From positions 868,001-932,000 of the forward strand of contig NC_092703.1 in assembly GCF_964275005.1 (NCBI RefSeq): 64,000 nt of DNA, given 5' to 3'. Of the stretch, positions 43,981 to 57,012 are shown in pieces; the first letter of the stretch is position 1; every line of letters starts with the position of its first letter. The position numbers and the translations under genes are program-made. The notes below the pieces were generated by a model. That model was not told the origin of the DNA. It worked only from the letters and a program-made list of their open reading frames with translations, and made no database searches. The DNA is from Diadema setosum. Lineage: Eukaryota > Echinodermata > Echinoidea > Diadematoida > Diadematidae.

Positions 43981-46900
43981 TTTGAATAGATGACATAACC
44001 ACTCTGAAGAGGGCGCCCATCAAAATGCTGTCCCAGGTGATGAACCATTGTATCATCCATCAAGACTGGTTGAATTAAATTCAACCAGAAAATTTTTCTT
44101 ATTCTTCTTATTCAAAACCGTGACCCAAATAGCAGACTCATTGACTATCAATACTCCCACCAGATTCGACAGCGTGAAAAATGGGATTGTGCTACAGGCG
44201 GCCCAAAATTATATGTTCAATTGGCATTAAATTCTGTATTCATGACATACAAGGAAAAAAGAAAAAAAAAATCTCTCCATATCAGGATCAGGTCACACCA
44301 AAAGAAAGAAAGAAACAAACAAACAAACAAAGAAAATTAGAAGAAGAAGAAGAAAGTAAAAAGGTCTTCACATCTTTGGCTGCCAATTCTCCCCCAAATT
44401 TGGCTGACAAGCAAAACAAAACAAACAAAGTTATTATTACTATCATTTATTCGACCAGGTAAAGAATATAGGATACATTATCATAAACACAACAAACATG
44501 AAACAAAAACCAGAATGAACATTACAAAGGAATACACTGTAAAAATGTACATGTTAATGAAACCAACAACAACAAATAGGTTCTCATTTCTGGCCATCAA
44601 CTCTGTCGACAAATACAAACGAACAAACAAACAAAGATGCGTACTGATTTTCGACAAAACATAAAAAACAACCAGAGAAAGAAGAACCTTTCAGAAGAAT
44701 CCATCTTTTGTGACAATTATCAACTCAGCTACCGAAGATTCCGTACATGCCATTGGCCTATTTTTCCTTTGAAAGTTCAGCAATATTCTACTCTCATTTC
44801 GACAACTTTCTAAACTGTGCAAACTATAGATCACTGCATGTTTATCATGTTTTTATTTTTGTCTAATATATAAGTTACAATATAAGTTAAGTTTATTTAA
44901 GAAAAGGCTACCAAGGTCTTACCAAGAGACTTGTGTGTCACAGAAATAATTCTGACATACTTTTGTTGACCTTTGACCTCTTTCATGGGTTCTATATGAA
45001 AACTATAAAAATAGTAAAGCATAAACTATGAAAAAAAAAAGCGGAAGGGCGGTTTTGGGTATAGTTTAGAGAGTAATCTGTCGGACGGTTTCAGGCAGTT
45101 CATTTATACTTATGGGTTACGCTAGAACTACATGCAGTATAAACGAAAGTCACAATTATGTCATGCATAATGCTACTTCATGCTGAAGCGTCAAAATTTG
45201 TGCCAAAAAAGCATAATTATGCACATTCTAGTAACGTTGAATCCCATATTCAATGTCATAAAATAGCAAAGCGATATATCTACTTTTGATGCAGCTGTCA
45301 AATACGCCATTGCATTCTCCTAGTGAGCAATGGTAATTGAGACAGAGACCACTATTGAATTGAATCTATTGTCAAAAAATCTGAGCTATCATAACTGATC
45401 GAATTAAGATTATTGTTTGTTTGTTTCTTTTTATTTCAGTCTGAAATATATTTCATCATGCAGATTTGAATACTCAAGTGAGATAAGCTGTTTAGAATAG
45501 AAAAGACAAAGTGAAGAAAATGCGCCAAGTGGCCTATCATCAGAAGAGACAAAATAATAATTTTCGCATGGTTTTCCATGGGGCACGGTTTTACAAAAGA
45601 TATCTACACTCACGAATACAATAAGTTACAATATAAAGAACCTTGAAAAAAATCCCCACACGGATCCATTATGGAACGGCACAATAATTGTACTTATTGG
45701 ACAGCATAAGATTACATAAGATTGATACTCTGTCATCAAGTTCACAAGCATGGCAAAATAAGACATAGAAGAATAAAATAACTTTCCTTGGTTTATCAAT
45801 ATATCTAGAAAGTCTAGAGTATTAATTGGCAGTGCAAGGATTTCTTCCCGTATGATCTCAGGTCACCGCATTATAATGTCATTGATCGCCTTATCTTTTA
45901 GATAGGTCTCAAGATGGTTTGAATTGCCGCAATTACTTGAATTAAATTGATGACAGAAAATAAAGGAAAGATGCGTTAAAGGCATTACGAAAGAGCATGA
46001 AAATAAAAGCAAATTATTGCTTACTTTTTCTTCGGTAAAAGTTATTTTCATGAGCCATCAGAAGGTACTAAATGTTGTTGTTTTTTTCTATCCTGAAGAC
46101 GATAAAAAGAATACTTTCTTAATAAAATCCTTTAACGGAAACTATAGTACTCACTTATTTTTTTTTTTCAGTCTTAAATTTTTGTCACTAGCCCAGACCC
46201 TCCCCCTTTGACAGACATGTACACGTGATGATACAGATCATTGTATTTATCTTACAAGCTCTTTGGAAGTATGCCCACTGCATGATCGTAATCTCCAAAC
46301 GGAAACAGGTAGTGACAGTTACTGTTCAACCAACGCTAATAAGAAACTGCAAGCAAAACTGACTTCTGAATAACGAGCCGCAAAAACACATTTATTTTGC
46401 TCCGTCATTACGATTATCAAAAGTAAGAGCATCATTCACACTTACGAGATGGCCTGCCAGAAAGTATCACCACAGCAACCAATTTATTCTTTTCTTTTCC
46501 GTCAGTGCACTTTGCTCGCGTATGGATATAAGACCTACTTGTGTGTGTTTGTGGGTGTATGCGTGTGTGCGTGTATCTCTGTATATGTCTTTGACACATA
46601 CCATTATCATTGCTTTTGTCCAAGAAACAGACAATACAAGTAACAGCTTAAGATACAATACAAAACACATAATGTTTGATACAACTACATAACACATAAT
46701 TTGATACGTAAGGGTGGCACAGGACAATCAAGGAAAGGAATGGTACCATTTGGCCTGGACTTTGTCATTTTTATTCACTGCAACTGTGTGACTGTCTTGA
46801 AAACAATTATCATTCAGGTCCCACAATGATTTCTTTTTTTTTTTTTCATTTATCTAATTGCAACTTGAAACTGACGCAAGAGTTCTACACATCTTTTTCT

Positions 46901-47300
46901 CCCGCTGAGAAATTTGAGATGTATGAGAGCAGAAGGAGGAAGAAGTGCTATTTGATATCTTCCTGACGTGTGGGAAGTCAAAACTGAAATAATGTTCCGG
47001 GAATACACCATGAAGTTCCCCGATGATATATCAGTGTGATGATCCGACTGAACAATAAGTGAAAGTAACGTGGGCTGTGAGGCTGGTAGGACAGAATGTT
47101 GGCGTATCACACTCACTTCTAATTTCATCGCTCTCCGAGAAGCATTGTGCGAGAGCGAAAGACGGGCTGGAAACGCTCCGATCTCATTGGGAAGATAATC
47201 GAAAGTGAGGATCTACGATCTTGCCGAAACGCAGAATTAGCCAGCTTTGGTGACGAACATGTAGGGTATTTGACACCTGTTTGAGATACTTAATATTGTT
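43981..47300. other. Intergenic region between LYRM2 and GPCR
   Basis: 3.3 kb between divergently transcribed genes, so it should hold both promoters. AT-rich with CAAACAAA runs (44315-44640). One TTGACCTTTGACCTC word at 44967. No exon recognised. Confidence 0.6.
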
Positions 47301-47636
47301 ATGGCGATGTACACTTTGGAGCAGGACGTCGACCTCATGACGGATATGTCAAGCTTTGCCAGTAATGTCTCTTCTGATCACCATCGTCACGAATTGTGGG
47401 CTGAGGTCCTTGAGATCACCACACTCGCCATTATCATGCTTGGCGCGATAGTAGCCAACATGGTTGCCATAGTAACCATCCTTCGCGTGAGGCTTTTGAG
47501 GAAGAATCCACACAATTTACTAATCTTGAACTTGATGATCACGGACCTGGGACTTGCGGTTACCAGCATGGTCTTCTCAATGGTGTCCCTCTTTGACAAC
47601 GGTCAACTTCTCACAACACACCGTGTCTTGTGTGAC
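47301..47636 (+). CDS. GPCR exon 1 (N-terminus, TM1, TM2)
   Basis: ATG at 47301 with G at +4; an in-frame Met follows at residue 3. Encodes LEITTLAIIMLGAIVANMVA (TM1) and LLILNLMITDLGLAV (TM2), ending at HRVLCD with the TM3 cysteine. Donor GTAAGT, phase 0. Confidence 0.88.
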
Positions 47637-48058
47637 GTAAGTGAAAAGATTAATGGAGAGAATGCACATCGATTTCAGGAGTTTTTATTAGGTTGAACAA
47701 AAGGTTGGTAAAACAATCTGTAGTGCATGGATATTTAGTCTATGTGCTTGTGTGAAATATAATGTTCCGTTACATAGAGATTAGTGTTTCTGTGCTAGCC
47801 GCATCACTTGTATTGATCATGTTGATGGCGTATGACACACGATAGTTTGGCCGTGCGCGCACTGTAATGGACTGTGATAGAAAGCTACATTTTTCTTGAA
47901 AGTTGGAAAACGTTACGTAATTATACAGAAATGGCTACCGACTAAGATCAGACATGACTATGAACTTCCCAATCTGTTGTTGCGCTATCCATAAACCAAT
48001 CGATGTATTTACCTGGTGATGAATAAGAATTTGACCCTTATTGGTCAGAGGAATAATG

Positions 48059-48134
<76 letters not shown>

Positions 48135-49093
48135 TAATAATAATAATAATAATAATTGGATTTTATGGCGCTTCATACTGGTGTTTCTAATCGCACTGGT
48201 GCTATTCATACAAAATGACTGGAAAACACAATAGCATTAGCAAAACCAACATAACAGTAACAAAAGGGCGAAGAAGAAAAAAATACATGTAATAGGCCTA
48301 CACTTCAGAAACGTGGACACATTGTCTTGGTCGAACTTGAAATTATCTGATAAATTCTTGAAGTTGCTTTATTGAAACTTTATTTGTTCTTTACATCTTA
48401 ACATTCGTCTCATTCATTACCATGCAGTTTACCGGATTTTGGGGAGTGTCTTTGTCCGCATCTAGCTTTGCTACGATCACCTGTGTAGCGATTGATCGGT
48501 ACCTGTCGGTCGTCTGGTCAGCGCGATTTCCGCCTAACCACCGCCGTTCGTGCGCTATGATCGTCGCCATCTGGGTGGCTTCCTGCACCTTTGGATCGGC
48601 CCCCCTCTTTCGCTTGCACTCCTCCTTTGAGTACGAAGAGGACACTCACCACTGCTCGCCCACTTGGGATGGATGTTTCTTCTACGTCATTGGTTTCGTC
48701 ATTAACTACGTGCTGACGATCCCTGTCATGATTGTTTGTTACTTTGTCGTGTTTTACACCATCTGGAAGAAACAGATTAAGCTGCGAGCTCACAGTACAG
48801 TTAAAACACCAGTCAGTAGCAGCTTCACTGAAGTAAGTCTCTCCACTGTTGTCATGACACCAAGCCACCTGCATATATTCCCGACTCTTTGCAAATTGCA
48901 CCCCGTTATACAAACTTCATTATAACAAGGTGTATACACAGTTAAGTTCCACTTCTTCATCACAATAAAGCTCCATACTATATAGTATATTGGCAGACCC
49001 AGTCACCACTTCAGGTTTGTCCATGCCATTCCTATGACAATGATAATAATAACAATGATGATGACGATGATGATGATAATAATAATAATAATG

Positions 49094-49139
<46 letters not shown>

Positions 49140-52100
49140 TAACAATAATAATGATAATGATGAAAATAGTAACAACAACAACAACAATAATAATAATAAT
49201 AATGACAATAATAATAATGATAATAATAATAATAACAATAATAAAGAAAAAGTAGAAGAAGAAGCACGTGAATTTTAATTCTTTCGATCCACGAGCCGGT
49301 ACATCATGGGTCTGGAATAATGTATCTCATCCGAAGTCACTGCACAAATTAACTATCGACATGCCAGTCTTAATAAGGCTGTTCTACCGGTATTTAGGGC
49401 AATGCTATCTTTACAAATATAAAGGGTCCAAACTCAAGGGCGGATCCAGGAATTCTATAAAGGGAGGCGCCTTTACAAAATTAAAGGGGGCACACGCCCC
49501 CCCCCCCCCCCGTTTTTTTTTTTTATATTTCTTTTGTTTAAAAAAAAATAAAGAGGGGACGCGCCACTGAAACTTCTGTAACTCCATAATATATATTGCA
49601 CACCAGAAGCCTCATTTTTACCTCCGCCAAGTAGGTGTGTTTTTGTCGGCGCTAGTTGGTTTGTTTGTATGTTTCTGGAATAACTCAAAAAGTTCTCAAC
49701 TGATCTTAATTTTCAGGAAAAATTATTGATAACGACCCAAGGAACAGTGGTTGTTGATTAAATTTTGGCAATAATGAGTATCATAGTCGGGATCCAGGAT
49801 TTTTTTTTTTATATTTGAAGGACTCCTTATCATTAGAGATCTAGGGCCATTCTTAGCATATCTTTGATATTTCAATATGATTCCCAATGCAAAGGGAATG
49901 TTTTGATTTTCAAGGAATTTTATAATGTATAGATGAATATAGGACTAATAATAAAGGTTGGAAATCGCAATATGGGTGGAAATGAGCTGCTTGATGTGGT
50001 CTGCTGCACGCTCCCAGTGCTTTTCCACTTGTACACCACATCCAGTGACTTTGTCACAGAAAGGTTTGACACTCACTTGACACGCTCGCACTGGATGATG
50101 ATAAAAATTACCCCAGTACTCAAGCCACTCCATTGCAGGGGGGGGGGGGGGGAATTCGAGGGTTTCTTCCAAATTCCAGGTTTCGTTGCAAAAGCCATCT
50201 AACGTAACTATTCCAGACAATAATGACTAGCAGAGTGGAGTTGAATAAAAATGCAACCCCATGATCACCAAATTCATACTTTTATAAAAGCTAGAGCCAA
50301 AGTACATGGTGTAACAATAAAGATCATTACCTTATTCAATACATATACAAATTAACACTTATGGAAACCCTGACCAACAAAATGTATGTAGTAAATATCT
50401 CTCCATGCTATATTCCAAGACAGCATAACACACCCACGCTATGTCTGTTGAGATAGGATGAAGTGTGCGGAAAATTACGGCAATGACTGAGCAACAAGTC
50501 AATATATAACCATATCTCGTGCTATAAACTTTGCCATTCACGCTCAGCAATCTATCCACCAGTGATATGTTAATTTTCACCAAAATGTCTGTAAGTCTAT
50601 CCGTAAATTTGTTGATTGTGATCGTCTTTCAGTGAGCTTCAAGAGCTCCGTGACACTTTGGGGGTATTATGAATTTGAATACATTCTTATTACCACACAG
50701 AAATCCGTCGAGGACACAGGAGACATGACGTATACTCCGCCTGTTTCCACAGTGGGGAGCTCGGGAGAGGCCTTGTCGTCGACAGTGACCGTACCATGGA
50801 GACAAGTGCAGATGAAGAAGTCCGTGTCGCTATCTATGTCGAATCTGGCCGACTTGAACACCAAGGACGAGTTCGATTCGCGACGCGACAAAAGCCGCTA
50901 TTCAGATCGTCAAGGGAATGTGACTTTCTCCAATGTCGACTTCGCGTTTACGACAGGGTACGACAATGGAATAACAGACGACACTTTCGCTAAAGACCGC
51001 TCAACCATTCCGCAAAGACCCGCCGACAAGTTCGACGCGAGGCTCTCGAATTTGGCGTTAAAGTCAGTGTCTTTGGACGTGCGAAGAGGGCGCTCTTCCG
51101 TTGCTCCCCTGCCTGGGAAACTTGGTCGATCGAAGTCTTTCTTCTGCCTCTCGTCCTCCCGAAGGCATCCCAGCGAGGCAAAGACAACAAAATGTCAGCG
51201 TAGCGCCTCGACCTACCACCGACAACGGCTGCAGGGAAAGCTGTACCAGAGAGCGGTGACGAAACGCGGGACGAGAAGAATCAAGAAACGCCTCACGAAA
51301 TTGCGTGCTGACAAGCAAGTTGCTCTGACGGGTAGGTTGGGCTGTTTGGAGGAAAAGGTTTAGAAATGAACCCTTTCCAACTTACTGATTGGAAGAACTG
51401 AGAGTGTAAGAGAGGGAGATAGATAGATATAGAGATAAATAGAGAGGGAGAGAGCAGGAGAGAAGATCTTGTCACATAGTAGCGCATGAAAAGATAAAGA
51501 TAGGAATATTAAATTTGGAACCTCGGCATATAATTCGAGGATATTGTAACCCAGGTAGAAATTCCATTACAAGCCATATAAAGAATTCTTGTGATTCCAT
51601 TAGAAGTCTAGTGGTTGTGTACTGTCTTAATGGTTTCTGAATAGAATTTTACATTGATATCAATGTGACAAACCGTTTAATATAATTAGGTAATAGTAAT
51701 GGTCCATTAAAATGTCCAAATTGCAATTTCTACATCATTTTGATCTGTATTTTAATTCTTCTGTAGGTTTCTTTATATCGTTTGCTACAAATTTCTTATG
51801 GTCCATTAATTGGCCTAATGGTTTTCTAATGGGCCAGTAAGCTGCATTTCTATTACAAGGTTTTCTAATGGTTCAATGGGCCAGAGTTCAGGGTTTGCTG
51901 TTTGTCAGTGCGTTTCATTATGCTGTATGTCTCATAGTTTCCAAATGGTTTTCTAATGATCCAGCTTGTACGTGCTTCACTTTCCATTATTGAAACCATT
52001 AGCCCTATGGTTTTCTAATGGTTGATTCGAGTTCTAATGGTCGAAATCCTAACGGAATAGTGACTTGGGAATGAACCCGTTGAGGACGAGTCCCGAGTAT

Positions 52101-52540
52101 ACTCGGGCAGGTGTCTATGATAATTGCGTGTTGTAGCAAAATCAGTCCGTCCTCAACAGGACGTTGAGGACGGACTGATTGATGATCTAATTTGGACTGA
52201 TGGACTGATTTGATGATCTAATTTGACAAATTGATGATCTAACTTGCGTGATTGATTCCCCTCAGGTACTTTCTTGATCCTGTCCTCGCTGGTGTGCTGG
52301 ACGCCCTATGCCGTCATCCGATCCTGCTTCATACCTCTGACCGTCTCCCATTGGGCAGGTGTGGCGGCCATGTGGATCAGCTTCACCAACTCTCTGCTGG
52401 ATCCACTCATCTACGCCCTCATGAACAGGCGAATCAAGGCGCGGCTGAAAGCAGACTACCGCGCTATCCGTAGTAAATTCAGCTGCTGTATTTCACAGCG
52501 GAATGAAACCAAGAAGGCGGGTAACCGAGACGGTAAATGA
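47301..52540 (+). CDS. Class A (rhodopsin-like) G protein-coupled receptor, gene-level entry (4 exons)
   Basis: Seven-transmembrane receptor of 548 residues. Exons 47301-47636, 48428-48832, 50701-51331, 52266-52540; GT-AG with phases 0,0,1. Seen: N-glycosylation site NVS (22-24), TM1 about 37-62, TM2 with NLMITDLG, Cys111 and Cys188 for the canonical disulfide, DRY (135-137) after TM3, TM4 Trp161, TM5 Pro211, TM6 CWTP (468-471), TM7 LLDPLIY (a DPxxY variant, 501-507), and CC at the end of helix 8 (palmitoylation-like). The third intracellular loop is about 230 residues, mostly exon 3. There is a Phe, not Lys, at the retinal-binding position of TM7, so it is not an opsin. Ligand unknown; aminergic-like layout is only suggestive. 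Confidence 0.9.
48055..48156 (+). repeat. (AAT)n microsatellite
   Basis: About 33 AAT triplets in GPCR intron 1, two GAT interruptions. Confidence 0.95.
48428..48832 (+). CDS. GPCR exon 2 (TM3-TM5)
   Basis: Acceptor TTACCATGCAG, donor GTAAGT; phase 0. Encodes TITCVAIDRYLSVVW, CAMIVAIWVASCTFGSAP, the extracellular loop 2 cysteine (HHCSPTWDGC) and TM5 NYVLTIPVMIVCYFVVFYT. Confidence 0.93.
49034..49252 (+). repeat. Imperfect (AAT/GAT/AAC)n microsatellite
   Basis: Triplet repeats with GAT and AAC variants in GPCR intron 2. Confidence 0.93.
49436..49566. mobile_element. GGCGGATCCAG-ended MITE copy 3, truncated
   Basis: CAAGGGCGGATCCAGG at the left, same internal blocks (AAATTAAAGGGGG, C-run), but no matching right end. 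In GPCR intron 2. Confidence 0.7.
49619..49900. repeat. Dispersed CCTCCGCCAAG repeat, diverged copy
   Basis: TACCTCCGCCAAGTAGGTG, GTTGGTTTGTTTGTATG, AATAACTCAAAAAGTT and later TGAAGGACTCC match the family, more diverged. In GPCR intron 2. Confidence 0.6.
50701..51331 (+). CDS. GPCR exon 3 (third intracellular loop)
   Basis: Acceptor CTTATTACCACACAG, donor GTAGGT; phase 0 in, 1 out, 210 codons. Hydrophilic and rich in Ser and Arg (KKSVSLSMS, LKSVSLDVRRGRSS, GRSKSFF), ending in a strongly basic segment (GTRRIKKRLTKLRADKQ) next to TM6, as G-protein-contacting loop ends usually are. Higher GC than the flanking introns. Confidence 0.85.
51560..52060. repeat. Degenerate CTAATGG-rich repeat region
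   Basis: Many TTTTCTAATGG / CCATTAG words in both orientations across 500 bases, e.g. CCTAATGGTTTTCTAATGG twice (51813, 52002). No clear unit length. In GPCR intron 3. Confidence 0.6.
52076..52179. repeat. Pair of hairpins with GTTGAGGACG arms
   Basis: 52141-52157 and 52163-52179 are perfect 17-base inverted arms around a 5-base loop. Upstream, 52092-52107 is a perfect palindrome CCCGAGTATACTCGGG preceded by another GTTGAGGACG. 87 bases before GPCR exon 4. Confidence 0.85.
52266..52540 (+). CDS. GPCR exon 4 (TM6, TM7, C-tail, stop)
   Basis: Acceptor TGATTCCCCTCAG, phase 1 in. Encodes GTFLILSSLVCWTPYAVI (TM6), WISFTNSLLDPLIYALMN (TM7) and a short tail KFSCCISQRNETKK; stop TGA ends at 52540. 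Confidence 0.93.
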
Positions 52541-52602
52541 TTTGTCTTTTCGGACCGCTGGCGTTGACATTATGTTCGTATAATAGTCATCGCAAAGATA
52601 GA

Positions 52603-52608
52603 AATAAA
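52603..52608 (+). other. Polyadenylation signal of the GPCR gene
   Basis: AATAAA 63 bases after the GPCR stop codon, the first such hexamer downstream; position fits a very short 3' UTR. Confidence 0.55.
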
Positions 52609-52649
52609 CATTCAGCATCATTCACAATGCTGTTTCAGAGAGGAACAGG

Positions 52650-52681
52650 CACAGAGAGAGAGAGAGAGAGAGATACAGATT

Positions 52682-52722
<41 letters not shown>
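52650..52722 (+). repeat. (AG)n microsatellite
   Basis: Two GA-rich runs split by ATACAGATTATAGATAGATA, just downstream of the GPCR gene. Confidence 0.93.
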
Positions 52723-52726
<4 letters not shown>

Positions 52727-55329
52727 AAAAACACGCAAGCTGACGTTGTCGATCCATAGTTGGGAGAAAGAACCATCTTGATAATCTGGGTGCCAAAGTC
52801 AGATTTGGGGCCTTACCGTGTTTTCAAATTTTTTTTTTCTTTTTTTTTTCATGGTTGTATCCTATTTCGAGTGCGCTGAATTCAAATCTGGATGTTGCAA
52901 CTTTTGCATCCTTCTAGATTTAGAGATATTCAAGATGACCAACGAAATGATTACCAAAATGACTGTCAAAATCTGAAATCTGTGTTCACTACCCTACGAT
53001 GAAAAAAAAAGAAAGAAAGAAAATGGTCTTGACTCAACTCCATATTAAAAGGCCTTTCAAAATCTAACATTTTACATTCTTATGGCAAAAGATTGATTGT
53101 GCTCTATAGTGATTCGAGAGATTGAACCAAGGGTGAAAAACCAAGACCAAAAATATGAATTTTTATATATATTTCACTTCAGCGAATTTGACATTTTTGT
53201 TGAATCAGCCAAAATGGTATCTAAAATGGCCACCATAATCATAATTTATACTAAGATTTCCCAATAATGAACATGTCTCATAACATGATATAACACTGCA
53301 TAACCCTATCTAGAAGAAAGTCTTGACATTTCCGGACTCAAAGATGATATTATTACTGATACATTTTACTATATCCACAAAAAAAAAGTAAAAAGGGACG
53401 AGCTTCCAACATGACGCCATTTAGTAGAGAAAACCCTCATCACTCAATCCTTTTTCATTTCCCTCTATGCTTCTCCGTACTACTTAACTGCCTATCACTA
53501 TAATCATTATTATTTTACGCTAAGCTGGTCTTCTATGGGGTCAAGTTGGATGTGAGGCTTGACCACTTCACCGGATTAAACACCCTGCTCTTTGCGATGA
53601 ATGAATGCAGCGGGATCTACAGTAATAAATGCCAAAACCTATTTAGGAATGATCAATATCATCACGGCTGTGCTGGTTATCTTCACTGACATTTCCATAG
53701 CCTACGAACATAGTTTTCAAGGAATAACTGAATCAATGAAGTTAAGTTACATTCTACTACTTGCCTTTAAATTCCTTTATTCGTGATGTGATTTTTGAGC
53801 GAAACGATAATGTGTCATAGAGTTCATGTGAGAATGACCAGTGTTAAGAAAAGGAAAACCATGCATGAAGTGGATATTCAGGCAGGAACAGTATATTCTA
53901 CTACACAAAATTGCGAACTCATTTTATTAATCATACAGCTTTTGTTTGAGGTGTATATTAGATCCGTAACTTGAAATTAAAGAATTAAGAGAGGGGCAAC
54001 TTGAGCCTTGCTGTATATGCGTTTAGTATATGGGTGGGGTGTGGCACCAAAGTATTTACATTTTGCGCCTATGCCGTAAATGCGGAGAGAATAAATTGGG
54101 TGGATAAGCGTGATATGCTTATGCAATCCGCGCGGCCTATAGAAAACCCGGCTTGCATTTCCATAGTCCACCCCAGTCTTTTGAAATTCAATCCTCGACC
54201 ATAGATTACTGAAAGAATGCTTGGTGTCAAAGTTCTTTTCAGCGACGGGTAAGGTCTACCAACAGTTGTATTGAAACTGCCATCACTATTCACAACATTT
54301 TGTTTGCAAAATTAAGGGAACTCTGGGATTATGGTTTCGAGGGGGTTAATTCTTCACTCTGTCGATACATTGTGGGCGTTTAATCTGGACAATACGGGTT
54401 TGGTCTCCAAGTCTTTTTCGCATCGACCAAAATACTTGGTTGTGCAGCTGTTTGATGGACGCTGTCCTCTCTAGATTTTAGGAAAGCGGCTGGCAAGAAA
54501 AGACTAGGCTACCGTGGGAATTATTCATGCAGAACAACTAAAAGCCAATAAAAGAGATGCACACCGCTGTTTTGTATTGAATTACGGGAACTCTATAGGA
54601 TTGTGGTTTCTTCTGTTGTATCCAACAAAAGTACACCAGATACGCAATATTTCACTATTCATTTATGTTCCTATCAATACATGTACAACAAAAAGTCAAC
54701 ATAATAAGTAGAGACTGTATGATTGGCGCCGAAGCCAAATTTTCTTGGATGCAAAGGTGGCACGCAAGTAAGCTATGCACTATTTTCCCGCGCGGGAAAT
54801 ATCTTCTTGTTGGAGTATCACTTTCGGTGTCTCCAGCACCCCCCCCCCCCCATCCACCAATTCTAATGGTGCTATCAGAATATAATACAAATTTCTTGAA
54901 AATTTAAGCACGAAACGAGTTTCAACATTAAAACAAAAAAACAAAAACAAAAACCAAAATTCTGACATCAGCTGAAAGAGAGTAACTTCACTTCTTGAGA
55001 TCAGCCATCTTGGCGCCCATCTTTATTGTCATTTTGTATGTAATAAAGTTATCTCTCATAATATCCCTGTGTTGGGAAGTGTCAGACTTCCATCTCTCAA
55101 AGAGGATGCTATATCAACCTTTTCAGTATTCACGTGAAAACATCCTTTCAAAAATCATTTACTGGGATATCTTGGTATAGAGTATGTGGGAGGCAACCGG
55201 ATACCATTCTGGCTGACTTGACAAATTTGCTCAACTGGAATCTAAATAAGACACAAATTATTTGCTCTATCATTATTTTTGAATCACTTTATCAGAGCAT
55301 AATTTTTCACTATTCACAAGGAAATTGAA

Positions 55330-55756
55330 TATCTCAAATATTCAAGGATACAAGAATTACACCATCCAGGTTTGGCTTGAGTGTCCTTGAGAAGGAATTA
55401 AAGAAAAAAAAAACTTGTTTTGAACAGTATTCACCATTCACACACACACACACACACACACATACACACACACACACAAAATGGAAGGATTTCAGACATT
55501 GGCAGACAATTTTCACAGCGATTTTAGTGGCCAGTTTGTCGGTCATCTTAAATATCTCAGAACATCTATAGATGAAAGAGATACGATCAGCGCCAAGAAC
55601 TCACCGCACTCAAAATAGGGCAGTTATTTAGAATGTCTCAAAAATTTCAAGGATGCAAGAGTTACATCACCCAGATTTGAATTCAGTACTTGGCTTGAAA
55701 TTGGGTAAAAACCATAAGAAATAATGCCTCCGGCACCACTTCATGGCGGAGGCAGA
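55330..55756. repeat. Tail of the TGACCT-bearing repeat family with two internal modules
   Basis: TTCAAGGATACAAGAATTAC and TTTCAAGGATGCAAGAGTTA are two modules about 290 bases apart; the right end ATAATGCCTCCGGCACCACT / TCATGGCGGAGGC matches 3690-3720. Contains an (AC)n run at 55440-55478. Confidence 0.65.
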
Positions 55757-56037
55757 AAAAAAAAATGGGGTGAAGGTAAAGCAATGCTAAGCCTCTGGCA
55801 CCAAGACTAAAATCAGTGTGTTGTGTTGTGAATTAGTAGGGGGTAACTACAGCAATGTAATAAATGTAATCCATGGTAGTTTCATTTTCCTTTCAAGATG
55901 ATTCTATGTATTGTCTCCTGAATTACAGTGTAGATACCATCGCCGTAGGTCTCTCATGAAGTGAACTTCGGTTGACCAGGACTAAATTGAAACCTAGCTC
56001 TCAAAAGCAAAGTAATCATGACTGTAAAGACCTTTAC

Positions 56038-56122
56038 CTTTGTACACATCCAGGGTTGTGGCACACTCTTTAAGGCTCCTGTGAAGGTCTGCAACTTTTG
56101 CATTTAAGTGCACTGAAGTCAT
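56038..56122 (-). CDS. Possible first coding exon of an unknown gene
   Basis: ATG at 56122 opens MTSVHLNAKVADLHRSLKEC and on to LDVYK, then donor GTAAAG in phase 1. The peptide looks like an amphipathic helix. ETS-like CGGAAG/ACGGAAGT motifs lie about 130-150 bases upstream (56220-56275), as in a housekeeping promoter. No downstream exon was found before 52.6 kb, so this may be spurious. Confidence 0.3.
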
Positions 56123-57012
56123 TGTTTTCGGTAATGGAATGAAGCATACAAGTGCTCCAGAAGGTAATACTGCCTGATGATCCAATAACAACGTTTGGTT
56201 AACACAAGCTACAATTAGTACGGAAGATGTTCATCTCCGTGGTAATAACTGTAGTTACTACTTACTACTACGGAAGTAAAGATTAGGTTAATTCCTACAA
56301 GCTACAATGTACGTACATCTCGAGTACGATGAAATTCGACTCAAAACTAAGGTACTTATACCACGCTGCACATAGGGAGAGTAACTAGAGCAAGGTTCTG
56401 TAAACCAATCATGTAAAATAAGCCATGTAATTTGAGTATGATTCATCAAGATGGTATTTAAATTAGCTATAAACGTGATATATACGTCATTCACTGGTCT
56501 CACTACCTACTACGTCACATTCCAAACACTGTGATAGATTTGATTGTGAGTGATTTCAAAATAAATACATGGGAGCGTAAAAGAGAATTGATTCTTGGTT
56601 TTCACATCTACATTTCTTTCTTTCTTTCATAATGAAGTGTGTTATCATTTCGTGCAAATGTCATCGTTCCACACGTCGAGTCTGCACAATATCATGGTGT
56701 ATTCACTTGGTATTGATATGTATGTATAATTATATTCCATATCATTGCATGGCCATCAGAATACCAGGGTACTCCAATACTTACTCATCACTGACTGTTA
56801 GAAAAAACAAAGAATGTGTTATCTGCTTTCGTTGAAATAACTGTGAGTAAAGTTTCATCTGGGACCCAACAGTGATGCACTGAATGCTGGCACTACCAAC
56901 AGATCATCACAGGGGCATCGCAGAATATGTTGTATGTCTCATAAGAAACCTGGGCACATAATCACTCACTCACTCTGCTGTGGTAGCTTGTAGTTGTAAG
57001 AAATAAATCATG

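Larger units (their letters stand above)
52609..56037. other. Gene-poor stretch downstream of the GPCR
   Basis: Apart from the listed repeat at 55330-55756 and short homopolymers, nothing recognised on either strand. Confidence 0.55.

Noticed and set aside
48920-49267. Open frames of Leu/Tyr/Met/Ile repeats
   Set aside because: AAT/GAT microsatellite artefact in GPCR intron 2.
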